Shown here one piece after another: positions 6,793 to 13,086 of a stretch of DNA of 21,134 nucleotides; the first letter of the stretch is position 1, and every line of letters starts with the position of its first letter. Under the pieces are notes generated by a model. The model saw only the letters and a list, made by a program, of their open reading frames with translations, was not told where the DNA came from and did no database searches. The position numbers and the translations under genes are program-made. The stretch comes from DATFXM01 sp035315885 (GTDB taxonomy: Bacteria; Acidobacteriota; Blastocatellia; UBA7656): NCBI GenBank assembly GCA_035315885.1, contig DATFXM010000151.1, forward strand, positions 1 to 21,134, given 5' to 3'.

Positions 6793-8085
6793 ATGCAGTT
6801 CTTCCAAAAACTCGGTGCCCTCATCGAGCAGCGTTGGCGAGACAAGAACTACGACGAAGACGCGTTCCCCCAAATCGCTGCCGATGCGTTAGCCGAAGCC
6901 GATGCTTGCGCGTCGGTAGATCCCGTCGAGATCCTTGAGTGGGTTCACCACACTCCGAGCCTTCCGGTTCAGCACGACATCGAAAGCCGGTTTGGCAATC
7001 CGCCGGTCACGTTGTACTCCGGCCCACGGTTTTACATTGATGCCTATTACTGGCTCGACGGCACCACTGCAGTGCACCAGCACGCGTTCTCGGGAGCGTT
7101 CCAGGTGCTGGCAGGCTCGAGCATTCACAGCCGATACGATTTCAGTCTCGACGAGCGAATCAACGTGAACATGGCCGTTGGGAAGGCGACGCTTCGTTCG
7201 GTCGAACTGTTATCTACCGGTCAAGTCCGCAGAATCACTCCGGGGGCGAAGTTTATTCATGCGCTATTTCATCTCGAGCGGCCGTCGGTGTCTCTAACCG
7301 TGAGGACGATGCATACGCCGACTGGCGGGCCTCAGTTCAGTTATCTAAAGCCGTTCATTGCTATCGATCCATTCTTCAAAGAGCAATCGGCGGTACGCAA
7401 AGTCCAGACGGCTGTACTCCTCCTCAAAATGAAACATCCCCGAGCCGACGAATTGATCGGGGAGCTGGTGGAGTCCTCTGATTTTCACGTCGCTTATCTC
7501 GTAATGGAATCTGCCTTCCATCACTTGACCGGCGGAGAACTTCAGAAAGTGTTCAGCCTGTCGTCGGGGAGCGATCGATTCCAGTCGTTGCTTGAGCGCG
7601 CTCGTCTCCGTCACGGAGAGCTTGTGGACAGATTGCCGCCGGTGTTCGAAGAGCTGCACCGCCAGTCGTCACTGGTGAGCCGTAGGACTTATCTGACTGG
7701 GAGCGATGAACGCTTCTTCCTCGCGCTGCTATTGAACGTCCCCGAGACGGCAAAGGTGCTGGACCTCGTGCGCCAACGTTTTGGGCAACAAGATCCGGCA
7801 GACACGATTTGTGACTGGGTCACGGAGTTATCAAAGACAAGGCTGCTCGGCTCTGCCGAAGCTAACGTGCTCGGGGTCGAGGACTTTGACGAGGACAGCG
7901 CATTGGCGCTGCGAGGACTCTTGTCGGGTCTGAATGTTGAACAAATCGTGTCGGGCCTTGCGGATAAATATAACTGGGAGTCGCGGGCTCAGCTTGAAAC
8001 GGATGTCAGGCGAATGATGCAGTCTTTTTCGAGCTCAGTCTTGCTCAAATCGTTGCTTCCGCAGCTTGGGAATTTGTCCTTATGA
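6793..8085 (+). CDS. Cupin-like protein of unknown function
   Basis: The product is 430 residues, cytosolic, with no signal peptide. A cupin-type metal site is suggested by H95-Q-H97 within TAVHQHAFSGAFQVLAG, then H112, and a second motif TPGAKFIHALFH with H156 and H160. The usual Glu of cupin motif 1 is not evident. The first 80 residues (RWRDKNYDEDAFPQIAADAL, later GPRFYIDAYYWLDG) and the C-terminal 230 residues (mostly helical, Leu-rich) match no domain I can name. GGAGG at 6783-6787 with 5-nt spacing sets the start. The gene precedes the HprK/PqqD cassette on the same strand, separated by 432 bp and a promoter, so a functional link is plausible but not proven. Possible roles are a metal-dependent oxygenase or a sugar- or amino-acid-modifying enzyme. 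Confidence 0.75.
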   Translation: MQFFQKLGALIEQRWRDKNYDEDAFPQIAADALAEADACASVDPVEILEWVHHTPSLPVQHDIESRFGNPPVTLYSGPRFYIDAYYWLDGTTAVHQHAFSGAFQVLAGSSIHSRYDFSLDERINVNMAVGKATLRSVELLSTGQVRRITPGAKFIHALFHLERPSVSLTVRTMHTPTGGPQFSYLKPFIAIDPFFKEQSAVRKVQTAVLLLKMKHPRADELIGELVESSDFHVAYLVMESAFHHLTGGELQKVFSLSSGSDRFQSLLERARLRHGELVDRLPPVFEELHRQSSLVSRRTYLTGSDERFFLALLLNVPETAKVLDLVRQRFGQQDPADTICDWVTELSKTRLLGSAEANVLGVEDFDEDSALALRGLLSGLNVEQIVSGLADKYNWESRAQLETDVRRMMQSFSSSVLLKSLLPQLGNLSL

Positions 8086-8119
8086 GTACTTGTTCGGGTA
8101 AGTCTCAAAAAAGTTTCCT

Positions 8120-8148
8120 TTGACATGCCGAGTGAGTGACCCTAAAAT
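8120..8148 (+). promoter_or_regulatory. Near-consensus promoter upstream of the HprK/PqqD operon
   Basis: TTGACA at 8120-8125 and TAAAAT at 8143-8148 are exactly 17 bp apart, 6/6 and 5/6 matches to the sigma-70 boxes. Transcription would start near 8155, about 360 nt before the HprK-like gene. It likely drives 8518-11122. Confidence 0.6.
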
Positions 8149-8517
8149 TCCCTGTCGTCTCCAGGAACTCGCCCCTTCGTTCGCGGGATTTAGCGGGAAC
8201 CGATTTGAAGCCCGAGTAACGAGAAAAGAAGGCGATGGTTCCAAAAAGCTTCCCACGTTGACCGCAGATCGAATGCTCCCCCAAGTTTGATTAATCGAGT
8301 TAGCAGCCGTTTTTTCTTGTGACTCGAAGCAGCAAGCAGCAGCAGGTGAACGACTTCAGTTGTGTCAGAAGCGGTCGCGCCTGATGCGTGCTTCGCTAAA
8401 TCGAGCGGACTCGGCGCAATCTGCGGCACGAAGAAGACAGTTGATGAGGCTCAGAGCTGAGGGAGGTAAGTAGTGACGGGTTCCGGATTGCCCTACTCCA
8501 GATGGAAATCGACCTGA
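8149..8517 (+). other. Long untranslated leader with no convincing gene
   Basis: No plus-strand frame of useful length occurs in this stretch. A 29-codon frame (ATG near 8387, ending at a TAG near 8471-8473) has no visible ribosome site. GGGAGG near 8461 lies too far upstream (about 50 nt) to serve the kinase start. On the minus strand an open frame (8190-8429, 79 codons, GTG start) looks unremarkable. The stretch may be a leader RNA or the remnant of a gene. Confidence 0.45.
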
Positions 8518-9342
8518 ATGGACAAGGTTGACCGTCTGGGCTGGACGGCTGGCATCGCGTTTACGTCGTACGGTGTTCGGGTTGGAGTCCGCGCAAATCA
8601 ACCTGAAGCGATCGAACTGCTCAAGCCGCACTTTCCGCCGGTGTGGAAGCTGTCTACGGAGCTTAAAGTCGAGCGGCTTTACTCGCTTATCGCGGGAGGA
8701 CGGGGTTCGAGATCCGGCGTCAAGCGCTTCAACTTGCTGTACTCGGATGCTGCGCGTATCTCGCGTTCGGCAGCGCTCGAAGACGTGGTCGACGTATTTG
8801 AATCGGACCTGCATTTGTTCGTATCCGAGATGGCGCGCCGTCGAGTGTTCGTGCATGCGGGAGTCGTGGCCTGGCGGGGCAACGCCATTATGATTCCCGG
8901 CCGAAGTTTTAGCGGTAAATCAACGCTTGTGGCCGAGTTGGTGAAGGCAGGCGCGACGTACTATTCGGATGAATATGCAGTGCTCGACCCGACCGGTCGA
9001 GTTCACCCGTTTGCCAGACCGCTCGCAATGCGAGTGCCCGGCAGCGCGAAGCAGACGAGGTGCGATGTCGAACAGTTCGGTGGAAGAAAAGGGGCAAAGC
9101 CGCTGCCGGTCAAATTGGTTTTGTTGAGCCATTACAAGCCGGGGGCAAGGTGGAGGCCTCGAACGCTGTCGGCAGGTCAGGGAGCGCTTGAGCTGCTGAA
9201 CAACACGACGTCGATAAGGCGGCAACCGGCCTTTGCGCTTGATGCGATAGAGAGGGTTGTTTCAAGCGCAGTGGTGCTGAAGGGGTCGAGAGGCGAGGCC
9301 AGAGAACTCGCTGCGCGAGTGCTGGCTACTTTCAGAGATTAG
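8518..9342 (+). CDS. HprK-related kinase (HprK-rel-A type)
   Basis: The product is 274 residues. The C-terminal half resembles the P-loop core of HPr kinase/phosphorylase: FVHAGVVAWRGNAIMIPG leads into the Walker A loop GRSFSGKST (128-136), and ATYYSDEYAVLD (147-157) supplies the Walker-B-like acidic pair D151/E152. The N-terminal 100 residues match no domain I can name. True HprK phosphorylates Ser46 of HPr in sugar-transport control, but no HPr or PTS gene is here. HprK-related kinase A proteins are instead found in exopolysaccharide loci beside a PqqD-family gene, as here. A stop codon sits directly before ATG 8518, so the start cannot be earlier; the ribosome site is weak. The next gene follows after 15 bp, showing one operon. 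The target is unknown; the neighbouring PqqD-fused peptide, rich in Ser, is an obvious guess. Confidence 0.82.
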   Translation: MDKVDRLGWTAGIAFTSYGVRVGVRANQPEAIELLKPHFPPVWKLSTELKVERLYSLIAGGRGSRSGVKRFNLLYSDAARISRSAALEDVVDVFESDLHLFVSEMARRRVFVHAGVVAWRGNAIMIPGRSFSGKSTLVAELVKAGATYYSDEYAVLDPTGRVHPFARPLAMRVPGSAKQTRCDVEQFGGRKGAKPLPVKLVLLSHYKPGARWRPRTLSAGQGALELLNNTTSIRRQPAFALDAIERVVSSAVVLKGSRGEARELAARVLATFRD

Positions 9343-9357
9343 AAGGAGATTTCGAAG

Positions 9358-9924
9358 GTGGTCGGGGGGAACAAATCCGATGACTGTTCTGAGGTGGGCT
9401 TTATGAAAGAGGAAGTCGAAAAAACAGGCAGTTCTGAAACGTTGCCCCTTGCCCGGAATAAACGGCTGGTAATAAAAGAACTGGCCGAAGAGACGCTTGT
9501 TTACGATCTGGATCGCGACAAGGCTCATTGTCTGAATCAGACCGCCGGCCAGATCTGGCAGCTATGCGACGGCAAGAAGAGCGCCGGAGATATCGCAAGG
9601 GAGATGGAGGCTCGTACGGGTGCGCCGGTTGCGGAAGCGATTGTGATGCACGGCATTCAGCAGTTGTCGGAGGCTCGGCTCATTGAGAGCGGGGCGCCTT
9701 CCGCGAACGGAGCCGGAAAGATATCGCGTCGTGAGTTGATCCGAAAGGCGGGTTTGGTTGCGGTGATTGCGCTGCCCGCGGTTACTTCGATTGTCGCGCC
9801 TACACCGGTGGAAGCAGGCGCTAGTTGTGCAGTGAAGTCCTGCTCTCTCGAATCTCCGCCGGGCCAACCGGATCCGCAGTGCCCTCCGGGTCTGCACTGC
9901 GACGGTTTTTGCTGCGTGCCCTAA
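9358..9924 (+). CDS. PqqD-domain protein fused to a twin-arginine-like signal and Cys-rich tail
   Basis: The product is 188 residues, about twice the size of a lone PqqD. Residues about 33-111 are a PqqD-like peptide-binding domain (KELAEETLVYDLDRDKAHCL, QTAGQIWQLCDGKKSAGDIA, GIQQLSEARLIES). After a Gly/Ala/Ser linker comes SRRELIRKAG (123-132) and a hydrophobic stretch to about 147, then TPVEA, a twin-arginine-like signal or anchor with possible cleavage after A153. The last 35 residues hold six cysteines: C157-x4-C162-x12-C175-x5-C181-x3-C185-C186, with Pro and Gly between. The start is GTG 9358, supported by AAGGAG at 9343-9348 (9-nt spacing); ATG 9403 is the alternative. It lies 15 bp after the kinase gene. 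PqqD domains present precursor peptides to modifying enzymes. Here a domain of that class seems to carry its own exported, disulfide- or modification-prone peptide. That it is a precursor is inference. Confidence 0.85.
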   Translation: MVGGNKSDDCSEVGFMKEEVEKTGSSETLPLARNKRLVIKELAEETLVYDLDRDKAHCLNQTAGQIWQLCDGKKSAGDIAREMEARTGAPVAEAIVMHGIQQLSEARLIESGAPSANGAGKISRRELIRKAGLVAVIALPAVTSIVAPTPVEAGASCAVKSCSLESPPGQPDPQCPPGLHCDGFCCVP

Positions 9925-9973
9925 CCTTGTTCTCGCAGACGATCATTCATCGGAGTCGCTCGGCAGAGGTTCA

Positions 9974-11122
9974 TTGAGCGGCGGCAAAAATAGAATACCT
10001 ACCTTGATGCAACGACGGATTGCCACGACTGATGTTGGAATGATGTTAGCGGCATTGTTGCACAGTGCCTGGCACTCCGTTCCTCCTGAGCTGAAGCTGG
10101 ATGCTTCAGACGTCCTTACCAAAGTTCAAAGAAGCCTTCTGCAAGGCGGATGCGCGCCATTGGCGTGGTGGCGGTTGCGGTCCGTCATCGATCGCGACAC
10201 AAACCAGGCACAAGAGCTACGCCAGGCCTACTATCACTTTGCTATTCAGGCGGAGCGGAGTGCCGAACGTCTGGCGCGAGCATTTGATCTGTTCCGACAG
10301 ATAGGCGTGGAACCAGTCCTTGTTAAAGGATGGTCCGTGGCGCGGTTGTATCCCGAGGTAGGGCTGCGACCGTATGGAGATCTGGATCTCTGCGTTCGAA
10401 GGGATCAGTTCGACAAATCTTCTGAGCTCACAGGAACGCCGGCAGGTCAGCAGCTTCAGATCGATTTGCATTGCGAGTTCGCGGGCCTCGACGAGCAGCC
10501 ATTTGACGAAATACTTGAGCGCACTCGCGTTGTAGAGCTTTGTGGAACGAGTGTGCGCATTCCTTCACCGGAAGATTCGCTGCGAATGATTTGTATTCAC
10601 TTGCTAAGGCACGGTGCCTTCAGGCCCATTTGGCTGTGCGATGTGGGAGTACTGGTCGAGTCTGCCGATTCCGGTTTCAACTGGGACCTTTGCCTGTCTG
10701 GAGCGCGAGCTGATTGGGTGATTTCAACCGTAGCGATGGCGGGACACCTGGTTGGCGCAGATCTGCGGGATGCGCCGGCTGAGATAAGGCGCAAGCGTCT
10801 GCCGCAATGGCTTGTCAGGGATGTCCTGGAGAAATGGAATTCGCCTTCGATGCGCGATCAGGGCGCTACCAGGCACAAAGCTCCGATCATCAGCTATGTA
10901 AGGAACCGGGCTGGTCTGATCGAGGACTTGCGGAATCGTTGGGTGGGGCCGCTCGAGGCGACTATCAGCGTCAACGGGCCGCTGAACAACTGGCCGAGGC
11001 TACCATTTCAACTTGCTAATGCAGGGTTACGGGCGGTGCGATTCGCGGCAAAGATGCCACGGCTGGTGAGGGACGAATTTGGGAATCGAGGTTCTGAGTG
11101 CCGAGTTCTGAGCTCGGAATAG
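9974..11122 (+). CDS. Nucleotidyltransferase-fold protein (NTP_transf_5-like)
   Basis: The product is 382 residues from TTG 9974. The key block is VLVKGWSVARLYP (115-127) followed by RPYGDLDL (132-139). The K118-G119 and the D136/D138 pair match the minimal nucleotidyltransferase fold, which moves a nucleotide to a protein, sugar or small acceptor with Mg2+. A later Leu/His-rich segment (SPEDSLRMICIHLLRHGAFR) is typical of this family. AGAGG at 9965-9969 supports the TTG start; ATG 10007 is possible but has no ribosome site. It follows the PqqD fusion by 49 bp on the same strand and is very probably the third gene of the operon. Its last residues (GSECRVLSSE) are encoded by a heptamer run, so the original C-terminus may have been altered. 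Substrate unknown; with kinase and PqqD it forms a recurrent trio in exopolysaccharide loci. Confidence 0.8.
   Translation: MSGGKNRIPTLMQRRIATTDVGMMLAALLHSAWHSVPPELKLDASDVLTKVQRSLLQGGCAPLAWWRLRSVIDRDTNQAQELRQAYYHFAIQAERSAERLARAFDLFRQIGVEPVLVKGWSVARLYPEVGLRPYGDLDLCVRRDQFDKSSELTGTPAGQQLQIDLHCEFAGLDEQPFDEILERTRVVELCGTSVRIPSPEDSLRMICIHLLRHGAFRPIWLCDVGVLVESADSGFNWDLCLSGARADWVISTVAMAGHLVGADLRDAPAEIRRKRLPQWLVRDVLEKWNSPSMRDQGATRHKAPIISYVRNRAGLIEDLRNRWVGPLEATISVNGPLNNWPRLPFQLANAGLRAVRFAAKMPRLVRDEFGNRGSECRVLSSE
11091..11118. repeat. Heptamer run inside the 3' end of the nucleotidyltransferase gene
   Basis: Units GTTCTGA, GTGCCGA, GTTCTGA and GCTCGGA run up to the TAG stop at 11120-11122. They supply the last ten or so codons of the gene. 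Confidence 0.7.
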
Positions 11123-11192
11123 GAGAGCCGAGATTGAGGCCTAGGTCTTGGGAGTTCCGGGCTCGGGGCAGTAGAAACTATTTGTCAAATTA

Positions 11193-11221
11193 TTGACTAA
11201 GAACACCCATTCTAGTATTGT
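11193..11221 (+). promoter_or_regulatory. Possible promoter for the polysaccharide genes
   Basis: TTGACT (11193-11198) and TATTGT (11216-11221) are 17 bp apart, 5/6 and 4/6 matches to the sigma-70 boxes, in an AT-rich patch within a GC-rich region. It would give a leader of about 410 nt before the polymerase gene. Confidence 0.4.
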
Positions 11222-11368
11222 TCCTGTGATCCAGCGTTACGATTGGCCTTCACGAGCAGGCCGTCGTGGTAGTTAGGAGGGAGAGTTCACCCGCATCAGT
11301 CGCATCAGTCGCTCGAAGCTCGCTCGACGTCAGAAGCAGCAACCGCTCGGATCGCTACTGTCGTCCCC

Positions 11369-11491
11369 CCTTTTAAAAGGAATGGCAGGTTTTGATGCCC
11401 CCCCGAATGGCTTAGGTGGCGCTCCGTAGCAGGCGTGCCGGCAAGCTGCTTTACCCCTTAACAATCAAAATCTTGTTTGCCACGAAGTGGC
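11369..11491 (+). other. Possible structured leader RNA upstream of the polymerase gene
   Basis: A perfect 12-bp palindrome, CCTTTTAAAAGG, stands at 11369-11380. Then TTTTGAT (11390-11396) can pair with ATCAAAA (11464-11470), enclosing about 67 nt that contain smaller complementary pieces (AGCAG with CTGCT). A compact hairpin GCCAC-GAA-GTGGC follows at 11479-11491. I match it to no known riboswitch class. The pairings are short and could be chance; the case rests on their clustering in a 518-bp gap without genes (11123-11640), downstream of a possible promoter. Confidence 0.3.
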
Positions 11492-11550
11492 TTCCCTGAC
11501 GGGCTGACTCATTGTGGATATTCGTCTGCGAAGGGGAAGTGCTGGGTGAA

Positions 11551-11767
11551 GTGCTGAGTCCTGAGTCCTGAGTGCAACCCGTTCAGGGTTGAACGCAGAG
11601 GGTTGGACGCAGGTTGAGTGTTGCGAGGACCTAAACGACAATGAAATCCGATAAACTCAGCACTCAGCACTCAGCACTCAGCACTTCGGCCAGCACTCGT
11701 CTCACTTATCAGCACACAGCTCTTAACCCTCACTCAGAACTCAGAACTCAGAACTCAGAACTCAAAA
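11551..11767. repeat. Composite repeat: heptamers, palindrome, start signal, inverted heptamers
   Basis: In order: three heptamers (GTGCTGA, GTCCTGA, GTCCTGA) at 11551-11571; GTGCAACCC with the palindrome remnant AACCCGTTCAGGGTT; a spacer; GAGGA at 11625-11629; ATG 11641; four CTCAGCA units at 11656-11683; and four CTCAGAA units at 11733-11760, with a degenerate fifth to 11767. The segment from about 11551 to 11683 has a close copy at 18649-18781. The right-hand runs are the reverse complement type of the left run, so a long hairpin could form around the start codon. Confidence 0.85.
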
Positions 11768-13050
11768 CCTCTCTCCTCGCCGGTTTCTTTGCGCTCGTAG
11801 TCTTCACCGCTCTCGCGCTCGGTACTGTAGAGGCGTGGTCCGTAGCCATTTTCGAGCTCGGCACTCTTGCCTTGCTGCTCCGATGGGGCGTTTCCGCCTG
11901 GCGGCAAGGAACTATCGAAGTGAGGCTGCCCAGGACCGTGTTGCCGCTCGCCGGCTTTCTGGTGCTGGGATTGATTCAGAGCGTTGCCGTAGGAAGCGGC
12001 GGACATCGCATGAGCCTTTCACGAGACGTCGAAGCAACTCGCGCCGCGGTAGTGGTGATCTTTTTTCTCATCGCGATGTTCGTAGTCGCATCGAATCTGT
12101 TTCCCACCGGCGAACGTCTCAGAGCCCTCGCGGTCTTTCTGATCGCATACGGGTTTATACTTGCGGTTTTTGCCATCGTTCAACACCTGACCTGGGACGG
12201 CAAGCTGTTCTGGATAAGGCCTGTCAAAAGCGCAAGCGGCTTCGGCGGGCCCTTCGTCAATCGCAATCACTTCGCCGGCTACATGGAAATGTTGGTTCCG
12301 GTGTCGCTGGCGATGGCGTTGAGCCGTTCTCTGAAAAGCGAGCAGCGGCTGCTGTGCGGCTTCGCCGCGATTATGATGAGCATATCGATAGCCGCTTCTC
12401 TTTCGCGCGGTGGAATGGTCAGCCTCGCAGCGAGTCTGGTTTTCATGGCGGTCAGCAGCATCTGGCTCGCGCGAGCTCGAGGCCGCCGCTCTTCTCGAAT
12501 AGCGTCGGTAGGACAGGTGGGTCTGTTCGTGTCGCTTGTTCTCGCTTGCGTGCTGGCAGGCGTCTATTGGGTGGGTGCCGACTCAGGAATTGCCGAAAGA
12601 ATTGCAGGCAAGGATGGGGCTCTTGCGACGAGCCGTCACGTGATCTGGTCTGACACCGCCAAAATGGTGTTGGCGAACCCGATCACCGGCGTCGGTCTTG
12701 GTGCCTTTGAAACATCATTCCCGTTGTACAGCCGAAGTGACGGCTCTCAGACAGTCGAATATGCGCACAACGATTATCTTCAGGCCCTCGCGGACGGGGG
12801 AGTTGTCGCGGGAGCGCTCGCACTCTGGTTCGTGATCGTCGCGGGTCGAGCCTTTGTCAAAGCGATCAAATCGCATGACGAACGAGACCGCGTGCTCGCG
12901 CTGGGGTTTGGAACGGGGATCTTCGCACTGCTGGTGCACAGTTTGTTCGACTTCAATCTTCAAATACCTTCGAACGCGTTGATGTTCCTACTGCTGGTCG
13001 CAGCGCTGGGTTGTGTAGCGGACAGGAATCGAAATCTCTTGGCCGAGTGA
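11641..13050 (+). CDS. O-antigen ligase/polymerase family membrane protein
   Basis: The product is 469 residues and polytopic, with roughly 10-12 membrane segments from about residue 45 on. Family marks are GPFVNRNHFAGYM (about 203-215), SLSRGGMVSL, a long periplasmic loop containing GVGLGAFETSFPLYS (about 350) and AHNDYLQ (375-381). Such proteins join or polymerise lipid-linked glycan repeat units at the periplasmic face. The first 44 residues are odd: MKSDKLSTQHSALS and later SELRTQNSELKTS are direct translations of heptamer repeats. No other ATG, GTG or TTG occurs before the first membrane segment, so ATG 11641, with GAGGA 11 nt upstream, must be used. A change of one heptamer would shift the frame. 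It is the first gene of the polysaccharide block; the chain-length gene follows after 36 bp. Confidence 0.88.
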   Translation: MKSDKLSTQHSALSTSASTRLTYQHTALNPHSELRTQNSELKTSLLAGFFALVVFTALALGTVEAWSVAIFELGTLALLLRWGVSAWRQGTIEVRLPRTVLPLAGFLVLGLIQSVAVGSGGHRMSLSRDVEATRAAVVVIFFLIAMFVVASNLFPTGERLRALAVFLIAYGFILAVFAIVQHLTWDGKLFWIRPVKSASGFGGPFVNRNHFAGYMEMLVPVSLAMALSRSLKSEQRLLCGFAAIMMSISIAASLSRGGMVSLAASLVFMAVSSIWLARARGRRSSRIASVGQVGLFVSLVLACVLAGVYWVGADSGIAERIAGKDGALATSRHVIWSDTAKMVLANPITGVGLGAFETSFPLYSRSDGSQTVEYAHNDYLQALADGGVVAGALALWFVIVAGRAFVKAIKSHDERDRVLALGFGTGIFALLVHSLFDFNLQIPSNALMFLLLVAALGCVADRNRNLLAE

Positions 13051-13086
13051 AGCGAGTCGTCCGCCAAGGAAAGCAGGTAAGCAGCG

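Noticed and set aside
8190..8429. 79-codon minus-strand frame
   Set aside because: It has only a GTG start without a ribosome site and lies antisense in the leader of the kinase operon; codon use is not decisive, so I left it out while noting it.
8518..9342. Genuine HPr kinase/phosphorylase of the PTS
   Set aside because: Shorter than HprK, only the P-loop core matches, and no HPr or PTS gene is near; the HprK-related group fits better.
11512..11521. DnaA box (TGTGGATAT)
   Set aside because: A single imperfect match with no neighbours, AT-rich unwinding region or replication gene.
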